DNA from: Oscillospiraceae bacterium
GTDB taxonomy: Bacteria; Bacillota_A; Clostridia; Oscillospirales; Ruminococcaceae
Reading direction: 5' to 3'
NCBI GenBank assembly: GCA_017829075.1
Contig: JAGAJA010000068.1
Coordinates: 1 to 29,926, forward strand
Length of the DNA stretch: 29,926 nt
Part shown: piece after piece, positions 8,204 through 15,707 of the stretch
Layout of the letters: each line of letters begins with the position of its first letter
Position numbering within the stretch: the first letter of the stretch is position 1
The notes under the pieces: model-generated
Database searches by the model: none
What the model saw: the letters and a program-made list of their open reading frames with translations, nothing else
What the model was told of the DNA's origin: nothing
Made by a program: the position numbers and the translations under genes

Positions 8204-11200
8204 TGACCGCAAAGAATATACTGTTCAACGACAACTGGCGGTTCTGCCTGTGCAAGCCCGGAACGGAGCTTTCCGAGCTGCCGGGGAAGCATTGGTACAA
8301 CGTGGAGATACCTCACGACTGGCTTATCGGCGACACCTCACGGCTTTATGAAACCGGAGAGGGCTGGTACAAGCGCACGCTTTCATGCACTCCCGAAATG
8401 CTGTCCGGCAGAGTGCTGCTGAATTTCGACGGCGTATATTTCAACTCGACTGTATTTGTGAACGGAAAGGAAGCCGGGAGCTGGACTTACGGCTATTCCG
8501 CGTTTGAGTTTGATATAACCGACCTGCTTCAGGAGGGTGATAACGAGATACTTGTGAGAGTTCTGCACGAAAGTCCCAATACCCGGTGGTATTCCGGCGC
8601 GGGTATTTTCCGCGACGTTACGCTGAAGCTGCGCCCGCAGACCTATATCCGCACCAACGGAGTTTACATTCACTCCGAGCCTCAGCCGAACGGTGTATGG
8701 CAGACGGAGATCGAAACGGACGTTGTCGGAGAACCTGAGAATATCACGATGATACTGGAGGTCATCGACCCGTTCGGAATCTCCACGGCTGGCTATAAGC
8801 TGAATGCGTCATTCGGCGGCGGTGTGGAGGGCTTTTCCACCAGCTTTGTGAATAATCACCCTCATTTGTGGAATACCGACGACCCGATGCTGTACACGCT
8901 GAAAATAAGCCTTTACAGCGGTGAGGAGCTTCTGGACTGCGTGAGCGAGGTGTTCGGCTACCGGAAGATAGATTTCCTGCCGGACAGAGGCTTCCTGCTT
9001 AACGGAGAGCCGATAAAAATGCACGGAGTTTGTTTGCATCACGATCTTGGCGCGCTTGGCTCAGCAATGAACACCGCCGCGCTCAGCCGGCAGCTCCGCA
9101 TTATGAAGGAAATGGGCGTAAATGCGATACGCACCTCTCATAATATGCCGTCCCGCCTGCTTATCCAGATGTGCGATGAAATGGGACTGCTAGTGGACGA
9201 TGAGGCATTCGATATGTGGGAGAAGCCCAAGACCGAGTTCGACAACCACCGCTTCTTCATTGAACACGCGGAGCGAGATGTCAGAAGCTGGGTGGAGCGT
9301 GACAGGAACCACCCCTGCGTGGTGATGTGGAGCATTGGCAACGAGATCAACGACACGATAGACCCCCACGGGCTGGATATCGCGAAGCGGCTGACGGAAT
9401 ACGTCCTGAAATACGACCCGAAGGGCAATGCAAAGCCCACTATTGCGTCAAACTACATGGGTGACGCTAACGCGCAGAAGTGCTCTGACGTGGTGAAGCT
9501 GGCGGGCTATAATTACACGGAATATCTCTACAACGAGCACCACGAGAAATACCCCGACTGGGTGATCTATGGAAGCGAAACCTCGTCCGCAGTGCGTTCC
9601 CGCGGGATATATCATTTCCCGGCGGATCTGCCGCTGCTCACCGGGATAGACTATCAGTGCTCCTCTTTGGACAACAGCGTGGTGGGCTGGGGTGCCTCCG
9701 CCAGAAAGGCATGGCGGCTTGACCGGGACTGCGATTTCTGCTTCGGTCAGTTTGTCTGGACAGGGTTTGACTATATCGGCGAGCCTACCCCCTACAATAC
9801 CAAGAATAGCTATTTCGGAATTGTAGACACCGCAGGATTTCCAAAGGATATTTACTATTTCTACCAGAGCGTATGGCGCGACCCGAAGCAGAAAAAGGTT
9901 CTGCATATAGTTCCCTCATACTGGGATTTCATGCCGGGAGAGCCTGTTGACGTGCTGATTTACAGCAACGCGAGCCGGGTGGAGCTTTCGCTTAACGGAA
10001 AGCCCATTGGCAGCCATGTCATGAACCTTGAGCGGGACAGCGAGATGCGGGCGCATTTCGTTGTACCCTATGAGCCGGGAACGCTGTATGCAGTGGGCTA
10101 TTCCGAAACCGGAGAGGTAGTTTCTCAGCAGGAGCTGACAACTCCTTCCGACCCGTCGGCAGTTGTGATGAAGTCCGATAGGGAGCAGCTTTGGGCTGAC
10201 GGCAGGGATATCGCGTTTGTGGAGATATCCGTTGCCGACAGGGACGGTATCGAGGTCGGAAACGCCCGCAATCGTATCAAAGTCGAGGTTTCCGGAGCGG
10301 CAAGGCTTGTGGGACTTGACAACGGCGATTCCACCGATTACGACAGCTACAAGGGCGACAACCGCAGGCTGTTTTCCGGCAAGCTGCTTGCAATGATACA
10401 GAGTACCCTTGAGCCGGGAGATATCACGATCCGTGCCTATTCCGAGGGGCTTGAAGCCGCGGAGCTGCGCCTTTCCTCCGAGGACTGCGGCAATCCGCAG
10501 GGAGTGAGCGTGGTTACAGAAAACGCATTCACGGCGGTGAAAACCGAATACACTTCGGAGATCCCTGCGAGAAAGCTTGTTCCGGTGATCGAGGGCGGCT
10601 GCGAGCTGAATGCCGACCGGAGGACTGCCGAGATCTGCGTGAAGCTGCTGCCGGAGGGCTGCACCTATAACGATATTAAGTGGAGCGTTGTCCGCAGGAA
10701 CGGCGTGGAGATAAACCTTGCCGAGGTAGACTGGGACGGCGAAAAAGCGACTGTCACCGCAAAGGGCGACGGCGAGTTCTATGTCCGGGCAATGGTTTAC
10801 AACGGCGCGGAGCACCCGCAGATAATCACGGATATTCCGTTCAGGGCAGAGGGGCTTGGAGCGGCGGTAAAGGACGCTTACAGCTTCATTTCCGCAAGCA
10901 CTCTTGACAGCTCCAACGTTCCCACAAATCTGATTGAGGACGGCGCGATCTCTCAGTTTGAGGGACGCACGATCATGACCTATAACGATGTGGACTTCGG
11001 AAAAACCGGAACTCAGGCGATATCTCTCAGTATCGGAACCTGCTTTGATATGCCGGTGGAGGTCTGGGACGGAACTCCCGATGACGGAAAGCTGCTGTGC
11101 AGCGTTCAGTTTGTGAACAACGGTCACTGGTGCGGCTTTGAGGGGCAGGATTTCCCGCTTTCCGAGCGGCTCACCGGGGTGCATGATATCAGCGTTGTTA

Positions 11201-11610
11201 TAGATCAGCGGGTCATTTTCGGCGGATTTGTGTTCCAGCAGATAAACCGCGCCTATGACGAGAACTGGACTGGCGAAGCGGACAGCGTTTACGGCGATGA
11301 TTACAGGATCACCGGCAGAAGCGTTACCAATATCGGAAACAACGTAATCATCAATTACGAGGGGCTGGATTTCGGCGAGAGCGGCGCAAAGCATCTCATC
11401 ATCAGCGGCGCTACCGCAAACAAGGTGAATTCGGTGCAGCTCAGATATACCCCCGCCGGCGGTGAGCAAAAGACCGTACTGCTTGATTTCACGCAGGACG
11501 GCGGACGTGAGCAGAGCTTTGACATTCCGGAAATAACCGGAGTGAACGACGTAAGCTTTGTATTCATGCCCGGTTCAAAATTCGATTTTGACTGGTTCAG
11601 ATTTATATGA
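8203..11610 (+). CDS. Glycoside hydrolase family 2 enzyme, beta-galactosidase-like, multidomain
   Basis: An 1135-residue retaining glycosidase. The N-terminal jelly-roll sugar-binding domain is at about 1-150, an Ig-like domain at about 155-255 and the TIM barrel at about 258-560. The acid/base is E381 in WSIGNEIND and the nucleophile E459 in YGSETSSA. Beyond the barrel are a DUF4982-like segment (about 565-650), one or two Ig/Big-like modules (about 650-860) and two beta-sandwich modules resembling CBM6-type carbohydrate-binding domains (about 870-1010 and 1015-1135). No signal peptide is present, so it acts in the cytoplasm on imported oligosaccharides. Beta-galactosidase is most likely, but beta-glucuronidase or beta-mannosidase cannot be ruled out by eye. 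It is coupled to the HD gene and followed by a strong terminator. Confidence 0.9.
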   Translation: MTAKNILFNDNWRFCLCKPGTELSELPGKHWYNVEIPHDWLIGDTSRLYETGEGWYKRTLSCTPEMLSGRVLLNFDGVYFNSTVFVNGKEAGSWTYGYSAFEFDITDLLQEGDNEILVRVLHESPNTRWYSGAGIFRDVTLKLRPQTYIRTNGVYIHSEPQPNGVWQTEIETDVVGEPENITMILEVIDPFGISTAGYKLNASFGGGVEGFSTSFVNNHPHLWNTDDPMLYTLKISLYSGEELLDCVSEVFGYRKIDFLPDRGFLLNGEPIKMHGVCLHHDLGALGSAMNTAALSRQLRIMKEMGVNAIRTSHNMPSRLLIQMCDEMGLLVDDEAFDMWEKPKTEFDNHRFFIEHAERDVRSWVERDRNHPCVVMWSIGNEINDTIDPHGLDIAKRLTEYVLKYDPKGNAKPTIASNYMGDANAQKCSDVVKLAGYNYTEYLYNEHHEKYPDWVIYGSETSSAVRSRGIYHFPADLPLLTGIDYQCSSLDNSVVGWGASARKAWRLDRDCDFCFGQFVWTGFDYIGEPTPYNTKNSYFGIVDTAGFPKDIYYFYQSVWRDPKQKKVLHIVPSYWDFMPGEPVDVLIYSNASRVELSLNGKPIGSHVMNLERDSEMRAHFVVPYEPGTLYAVGYSETGEVVSQQELTTPSDPSAVVMKSDREQLWADGRDIAFVEISVADRDGIEVGNARNRIKVEVSGAARLVGLDNGDSTDYDSYKGDNRRLFSGKLLAMIQSTLEPGDITIRAYSEGLEAAELRLSSEDCGNPQGVSVVTENAFTAVKTEYTSEIPARKLVPVIEGGCELNADRRTAEICVKLLPEGCTYNDIKWSVVRRNGVEINLAEVDWDGEKATVTAKGDGEFYVRAMVYNGAEHPQIITDIPFRAEGLGAAVKDAYSFISASTLDSSNVPTNLIEDGAISQFEGRTIMTYNDVDFGKTGTQAISLSIGTCFDMPVEVWDGTPDDGKLLCSVQFVNNGHWCGFEGQDFPLSERLTGVHDISVVIDQRVIFGGFVFQQINRAYDENWTGEADSVYGDDYRITGRSVTNIGNNVIINYEGLDFGESGAKHLIISGATANKVNSVQLRYTPAGGEQKTVLLDFTQDGGREQSFDIPEITGVNDVSFVFMPGSKFDFDWFRFI

Positions 11611-11618
11611 GTCACGAC

Positions 11619-11659
11619 CCGCCGCGCTGTCTGAATGAGGACTGCGCGGCGGTTTTCTT
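11619..11659 (+). terminator. Terminator of the HD-GH2 unit
   Basis: Nine-bp stem CCGCCGCGC (11619-11627)/GCGCGGCGG (11644-11652) followed by TTTTCTT. Confidence 0.9.
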
Positions 11660-11662
11660 CAA

Positions 11663-11706
11663 TTGTAACCAAATTGTAAGAATATTGTAACCGAATTGCT
11701 ATTGAA
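11663..11706 (+). promoter_or_regulatory. 11-bp-phased direct repeats upstream of the NlpC/P60-like gene
   Basis: TTGTAA occurs at 11663, 11674 and 11685, exactly 11 bp apart, with a degenerate fourth unit (TTGCTA) at 11696, ending in the -35 region. Tandem hexamers on one helical face are typical of OmpR/PhoB-family response-regulator sites. The sequence differs from the PhoP-like TTAACA/TTTACA repeats before pstS, so another regulator may be involved. Confidence 0.55.
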
Positions 11707-11731
11707 TTTTTGTGCCGACTTGTTGTATAAT
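11702..11731 (+). promoter_or_regulatory. Promoter of the NlpC/P60-like gene
   Basis: -35 TTGAAT (11702-11707), 18-bp spacer, -10 TATAAT (11726-11731). The -35 overlaps the end of the phased TTGTAA repeats. Confidence 0.75.
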
Positions 11732-11785
11732 AATGATAGAATACTGACAAGTTTGAGTTATTCCGGAATAAAGGGCGGTGTCTGA

Positions 11786-12409
11786 ATGAAGAACAATATA
11801 ATACTTATCCTAGTTGTAACCATTATCAGCATTGCTGTTATAGTAATAAGTATTGCCGTCAGCGTGGGGAATGGCGGCGGGGAAAGCAGTTCTCCCTCCG
11901 GTGAGAGCGTGTCTGAAGTCATCTCAACGCCGACGACGCCTACCGCCCCAGAGCCTGAAAGCTCCGCTCCGGAAACAACGACCTCACAGACCGAGAGCCT
12001 GCCGCCAAGCGAGCCGGAAAGAGTGACCGACGAGCAGACCGCCGGGGACATCATAGCGCTTGCCAGATCCCTTATTGGCACAGAGTTTGCCGAGGGAGGC
12101 GACACCCCGGAAGAGGGCTTCGACAACAGCGGTTTTATTTACTATGTCCTGCGGGAGAATGGCTATATAACCTGTCCGAGAGGAGTTTCAGCGCAGTCGG
12201 AAATGGGCGCGGCGCTTGAATACGACCAGCTAAAGCCCGGAGATCTGGTGTTCTTCTCAGAAAGCGGAGCGTTTGCGGAGTTCGGCGGAATTTACGCAGG
12301 GGACGGTATCATGATCGCCTGCCTTATGCCGGGAACTCAGGTCAAGGAGGTCAATATCACCACCAGCTATTACACCGCTCACTTCTATCGCGGGGTAGTT
12401 ATTGCTTGA
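11786..12409 (+). CDS. Membrane-anchored NlpC/P60-fold protein lacking catalytic residues
   Basis: A 207-residue protein with an N-terminal TM helix (about 5-27) without a lipobox, an extracellular Ser/Thr/Pro/Glu linker (about 31-80), and an NlpC/P60-like domain (about 84-207). The fold is recognised from DIIALARSLIGTEFAEGG, FDNSGFIYYVLRENGY, LKPGDLVFF and GGIYAGDGIMI. In active peptidoglycan hydrolases the second block reads D-C-S-G-F; here N114 replaces the nucleophilic Cys (codon AAC). F166 replaces the His of HVGIY, and A178 the second His/polar residue. It is therefore probably a pseudoenzyme, perhaps a cell-wall binder or regulator. The gene has its own promoter and terminator. Confidence 0.8.
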   Translation: MKNNIILILVVTIISIAVIVISIAVSVGNGGGESSSPSGESVSEVISTPTTPTAPEPESSAPETTTSQTESLPPSEPERVTDEQTAGDIIALARSLIGTEFAEGGDTPEEGFDNSGFIYYVLRENGYITCPRGVSAQSEMGAALEYDQLKPGDLVFFSESGAFAEFGGIYAGDGIMIACLMPGTQVKEVNITTSYYTAHFYRGVVIA

Positions 12410-12415
12410 CAAATC

Positions 12416-12456
12416 AGAGCCGTACTTCTTTTGGAGGTTACGGCTCTTTATTTTTG
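12416..12456 (+). terminator. Terminator of the NlpC/P60-like gene
   Basis: Nine-bp stem AGAGCCGTA (12416-12424)/TACGGCTCT (12439-12447) followed by TTATTTTT. Confidence 0.9.
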
Positions 12457-12491
12457 TGCAAAATGCCGATATAAATTATTGACTACCCCTC

Positions 12492-12520
12492 TTGAAAACG
12501 TTTACAAACTATGCTATAAT
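12492..12520 (+). promoter_or_regulatory. Promoter of the GH26-like gene
   Basis: -35 TTGAAA (12492-12497), 17-bp spacer, -10 TATAAT (12515-12520), 70 bp before the chosen ATG. The spacer and -35 are overlapped by a cre box. Confidence 0.82.
12493..12506 (+). promoter_or_regulatory. cre box (CcpA operator)
   Basis: TGAAAACGTTTACA fits every position of the consensus TGWAARCGYTWNCW and overlaps the -35 and spacer. Bound CcpA should block polymerase, so the gene is predicted to be subject to carbon catabolite repression. Confidence 0.8.
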
Positions 12521-12589
12521 TAAAATATCTTAATGAGCGCCGGGTGTGCGCTTATTTATTGTTACAGTCTTGAAAGGAAACAACTGACA

Positions 12590-14032
12590 ATGGAACAGAA
12601 GATCTATTCAATTGAAATGGGCGCGGCAAAGTGCGCCGTAGACCTCGGCGACGGAAGCGAGAGAGGAGAGTATGTTAATCAGGACTATATCCTCCACAAA
12701 ATGGGCAGACCTCACCGTGCGATAAGCCTGATGTACTGCTATTATCCGCTGGACAAGACATGGCCGGTCCGGGCAAGGGACGCTTTCGCAGATCAGGAGG
12801 TCAGCTTCCAGTGGGACTACCCCTATGACGATTATTTCACCTACAAGGGCGGTATCGGCGGAACCACAGACGGTGAGCCTTTCACCTGCATGAAGGACGT
12901 GCGCCGCCACGGTCAGGACGTAATTCTGACCCTCACAATTGACCCCAACCTCACCGACGAGTATCTCATCAAAATTGCGCAGGAGCTTCGCACCTACGGC
13001 AGAATGCAGCTCAGAATAAACCACGAGGCGACCGGAAACTGGTTCAGCTTCACCAAGCGTGCAAGCTATCAGCAGATCGCGGATTTCTATGTGCGCTTCC
13101 ACAACATCATCAAAAAGGAAGCTCCCAACGTTTCCACGATCCTCTGCATCGGCGGCATCGAGCACCCGGAAAAGGGCGAGATCGAAATGGAGAAGGAGTT
13201 CGCAGACGCGGTAAGAGCTACCGATATCTGGTCTGTTGACAAGTACATGAGCCTTCACTGGGGCTGGCCCTATGATGTGGCAGACGTTGGCGGAACAAGC
13301 TTCAGCAGAAGCAAGGTAGCTGACACCTATAATCTCACCAAGCTTTCCCAGAAGCGCTACAAGGAGCTTTGCGGCGGCAAGGTAAAGCCCATGGTCATGA
13401 GCGAATTCAACGCAGACGGCGACGTTACCGGCCCGTATGATCAGGCGGCGATGATAAAGGAATTCTGCGATATGCTGAAGAACGACCCGGAGCAGGGGTG
13501 GTTCAGCGGATTTACATTCTATCAGTTCCGCGACCGTGGCAGACTGGGACTTGAGATCGAAGACCCGAACAACCCGGACGTAGGCATTGAGCAGCCTGCT
13601 CTCCAGACCTACAAGGAGATCATTCACGATGATTATTTCTATCCTGCGATAAATCAGGGCGCGGAGGTAACTCTCCCGGTCAAGCTCCGCTGGGGCGGAA
13701 GCGAGGACAGCACCGGAATTGCGATCCCGCTGCATTTCGATAAAAGCCCGGTTTTCTGCGAGGCAACCTTTGACGAGCCGCTGAACCTGATGATGGAGCT
13801 CAATGGCAAGTGGTTCTACAAGAGCCCTGAAGCCAAGACGATAGACTTCATGCCTGCATTCTATGAGAAGCCTCTTGACGGCGCGGCAGACCTTACTCTC
13901 AAGATATTCGCACCTCCTGCAAGCGGTGAGAACGACCCCTCTCAGGGCGACGACTGGCAGATGAATTACTACACCACTATCACCAAGCTGCCGAACATCA
14001 GAATTCGCTTTGCGCCGATCATTGAGGGATAA
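12590..14032 (+). CDS. Putative clan GH-A glycoside hydrolase, divergent GH26-like
   Basis: A 480-residue cytoplasmic protein. A TIM-barrel hydrolase is suggested by LRINHEATGNWF (candidate acid/base E146) and PMVMSEFN (candidate nucleophile E272), the spacing of about 126 residues being reasonable for clan GH-A. The N-E/H-E context and GNWF are shared with the true GH26 protein 2.4 kb downstream (LHEANGNWFWW). Residues beyond about 345 form a beta-rich region that may be a carbohydrate-binding or accessory domain. The start at 12590 is chosen for the GAAAGGAA site and the distance to the promoter; an upstream in-frame ATG at 12533 lacks an RBS. Substrate is unknown; a mannan- or xylan-type oligosaccharide is a guess from context. 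Confidence 0.7.
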   Translation: MEQKIYSIEMGAAKCAVDLGDGSERGEYVNQDYILHKMGRPHRAISLMYCYYPLDKTWPVRARDAFADQEVSFQWDYPYDDYFTYKGGIGGTTDGEPFTCMKDVRRHGQDVILTLTIDPNLTDEYLIKIAQELRTYGRMQLRINHEATGNWFSFTKRASYQQIADFYVRFHNIIKKEAPNVSTILCIGGIEHPEKGEIEMEKEFADAVRATDIWSVDKYMSLHWGWPYDVADVGGTSFSRSKVADTYNLTKLSQKRYKELCGGKVKPMVMSEFNADGDVTGPYDQAAMIKEFCDMLKNDPEQGWFSGFTFYQFRDRGRLGLEIEDPNNPDVGIEQPALQTYKEIIHDDYFYPAINQGAEVTLPVKLRWGGSEDSTGIAIPLHFDKSPVFCEATFDEPLNLMMELNGKWFYKSPEAKTIDFMPAFYEKPLDGAADLTLKIFAPPASGENDPSQGDDWQMNYYTTITKLPNIRIRFAPIIEG

Positions 14033-14048
14033 ATTTGTGAATTGAGCA

Positions 14049-14082
14049 TACAGGGACGGTATTTCCGCCCCTGTACTGTTTA
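14049..14082 (+). terminator. Terminator of the GH26-like gene
   Basis: Stem TACAGGG-CGG (14049-14059)/CCG-CCCTGTA (14065-14075) around ATTT with one mismatch, then CTGTTT. The T-tract is short. Confidence 0.75.
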
Positions 14083-14275
14083 AAATAAATAGATATGCAG
14101 CCTTTTTTTCATTTGCGCGGTATTAAGTATGCAGTCTGTATGTTTTCAGATTGTGGCAGTGTTTTTTGACTGAATTTTCCGGTTACAATTACCGCTTCTT
14201 TTTTCGCGCATAATGAGCAGAATATATCTTGCAGGAGCAGAACAGCGCCTGTTGACGAATATAAGCCAGCATATC
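14083..14275. other. Intergenic stretch with no recognisable gene
   Basis: About 190 bp with poly-T runs and no plausible start/RBS combination, tRNA or strong fold. Together with the flanking terminator, palindrome and promoter it makes up the 398-bp gap between the two GH26-type genes. Confidence 0.5.
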
Positions 14276-14372
14276 TAAGGGAACGCTGATTAATTCAAAT
14301 TCGCCCCGTTCAAACGAGCATACTCACGCGGCTGAATTTGATACGCTTCGCTTTAATCAGCGTGTCCCTAAG
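14276..14372. mobile_element. MITE-like palindromic element (97 bp)
   Basis: Near-perfect terminal inverted repeats: CTAAGGGAACGCTGATTAA at 14276-14294 and the complement at 14353-14372 (one extra base). A second internal pair (TCAAATTC/GAATTTGA) extends the foldback. It encodes no protein. It is best explained as a non-autonomous insertion or palindromic repeat. It ends 3 bp before the -35 of the next gene. Confidence 0.6.
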
Positions 14373-14374
14373 GC

Positions 14375-14403
14375 TTGAATTGATCCCGGATATCATGTAT
14401 ACT
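14375..14403 (+). promoter_or_regulatory. Promoter of the GH26 gene
   Basis: -35 TTGAAT (14375-14380), 17-bp spacer, -10 TATACT (14398-14403). Only about 28 bp separate the -10 from the ATG, and the palindromic element lies directly upstream. Confidence 0.78.
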
Positions 14404-14430
14404 ATACAAGCTGAGTACCGGAGGACAGAT

Positions 14431-15558
14431 ATGACAGAATACAGAACAGATTTCGATATGCTTGAGAAAGAACTTTCTCAGAAGCCGGTGGATCCCGGCA
14501 GACTTATAACAGAAGATCCGACGCCTAATACCCAGCGTTTGTGGGAGTTCCTGAGATCCTGCAAGGGAAAGAAATTCATTTCCGGACAGCAGTACCTCTG
14601 GGAGGACGAAAAGGAGGATCTGGTGTACTACAATGTCACCGGAAAGCTCCCGGCGATCCGGGGCTATGACTTCATGGGGATAAGCGGACTTGCGCGGGGC
14701 TACGACCAGATCGGCAGGGCGCTTGACTGGGCAAGGCGCACCGGCGGGATACTCACCATGTGCTGGCACTGGAACGCGCCGGACGATATGGAAAATATCG
14801 ACAGGCTGTGTTCTTTTTACTACAAAACCACTCAGTACGACCACAAGACCAGCTTTGATATTATCCGCGCCATGCAGGAGGGAACTCCGGAGCACCGCTT
14901 TGTTATCGAGGAGATAGACATGGTGGCGGGAGCGCTGAAGATCTTTCAGCAGGCAGATATTCCGGTTATCTGGCGGCCGCTCCACGAGGCAAATGGAAAC
15001 TGGTTCTGGTGGGGAAACCGCGGCGAGGAGAGTGTGCAGGCATACAAAAAGCTGTGGTACACGATCTTTGACAGATTCATGAATTATCACAAGCTGAAAA
15101 ACCTCATCTGGGTATGGAACGGTCAGTCGCCGGAAATGGCGGTAAACCCTAACACCTTTGACATCGCCGGAGAGGATATCTACCCGGAACAGCCGACCCA
15201 CGCATCTCAGATAGAGAAATTCCGCGAGGTAAGCGGCTACACCGCCGGGAAAATGATCACCCTGTCCGAGTGCGGAAGCATTCCCGACCCGGAGGAAATG
15301 CAGCGTGACGGCGCAGAGTGGCTGTGGTGGCTGCCGTGGTGGGGATCGTTCGTGTATGATACAGATGAACGGGGCAGGGCAGTGCTTGACGAAAACGGTA
15401 TTCCGCGCCCCAATCCGAAATATATGGACGAAGCGTTCATGAAACGGGTGTTCAGCGATCCGAGGGTCGTGACACTTGAGGATCTACCGTGGTATGACCG
15501 GGAGAAGAAGCCGCTTCCCTATGCGCTGGATCACTGGCTGATGGGGAGAAACAAGTAA
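14431..15558 (+). CDS. Glycoside hydrolase family 26, beta-mannanase type
   Basis: A 375-residue retaining endo-acting hydrolase. WRPLHEANGNWFWWG (181-195) contains the acid/base E186 and LSECG contains the nucleophile E280, the two classic GH26 signatures. VWNGQSPE and the C-terminal WWGSFV also fit the family. The start at 14431 is chosen because CGGAGG lies 8 bp upstream; a longer frame from 14338 would begin inside the palindromic element and run through the promoter. There is no signal peptide, so it is predicted to be cytoplasmic and to cut imported beta-mannooligosaccharides. A GH26 exo-mannanase or another specificity is possible. Confidence 0.88.
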   Translation: MTEYRTDFDMLEKELSQKPVDPGRLITEDPTPNTQRLWEFLRSCKGKKFISGQQYLWEDEKEDLVYYNVTGKLPAIRGYDFMGISGLARGYDQIGRALDWARRTGGILTMCWHWNAPDDMENIDRLCSFYYKTTQYDHKTSFDIIRAMQEGTPEHRFVIEEIDMVAGALKIFQQADIPVIWRPLHEANGNWFWWGNRGEESVQAYKKLWYTIFDRFMNYHKLKNLIWVWNGQSPEMAVNPNTFDIAGEDIYPEQPTHASQIEKFREVSGYTAGKMITLSECGSIPDPEEMQRDGAEWLWWLPWWGSFVYDTDERGRAVLDENGIPRPNPKYMDEAFMKRVFSDPRVVTLEDLPWYDREKKPLPYALDHWLMGRNK

Positions 15559-15582
15559 AAAGCACCGCTAAAACGGTGTTTT
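15557..15582 (+). terminator. Terminator of the GH26 gene
   Basis: AAAAGCACCG/CGGTGTTTT hairpin with a loop of about 6 nt, starting at the stop codon and ending in TTTTGTG. Confidence 0.75.
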
Positions 15583-15626
15583 GTGGGAGAGATCCCAGAA
15601 TATATATTAACAGTCCGGATATGCGC

Positions 15627-15661
15627 GGCGCGGAGGCAGTTCTTTTGAACGCCCCGCCGCC
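15627..15661. repeat. GC-rich inverted repeat overlapping a -35
   Basis: GCGG-GGC-GTTC, loop TTTT, GAAC-GCC-CCGC (15630-15657), extendable by three further G/C pairs. It covers the -35 element of the lipoprotein promoter and has no T-tract, so an operator-like role is as likely as termination. Confidence 0.5.
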
Positions 15662-15672
15662 GTGTATATAAC
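15645..15672 (+). promoter_or_regulatory. Probable promoter of the lipoprotein gene
   Basis: -35 TTGAAC (15645-15650), 16-bp spacer, -10 TATAAC (15667-15672), 35 bp before the ATG. Confidence 0.6.
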
Positions 15673-15707
15673 GATACTGATGTGTATGAAGGAAAGGAAA
15701 GAGTAAG

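Noticed and set aside
9916..11469. Long minus-strand open frame (517 codons) opposite the GH2 gene
   Set aside because: It is antisense to a protein with clear GH2 domains, has no ribosome site or recognisable motif, and arises from codon bias of the sense gene.
14338..14430. GH26 start at 14338
   Set aside because: This start lies in the MITE-like palindrome and upstream of the consensus promoter; the ATG at 14431 has a good ribosome site and begins near the family's usual N-terminus.
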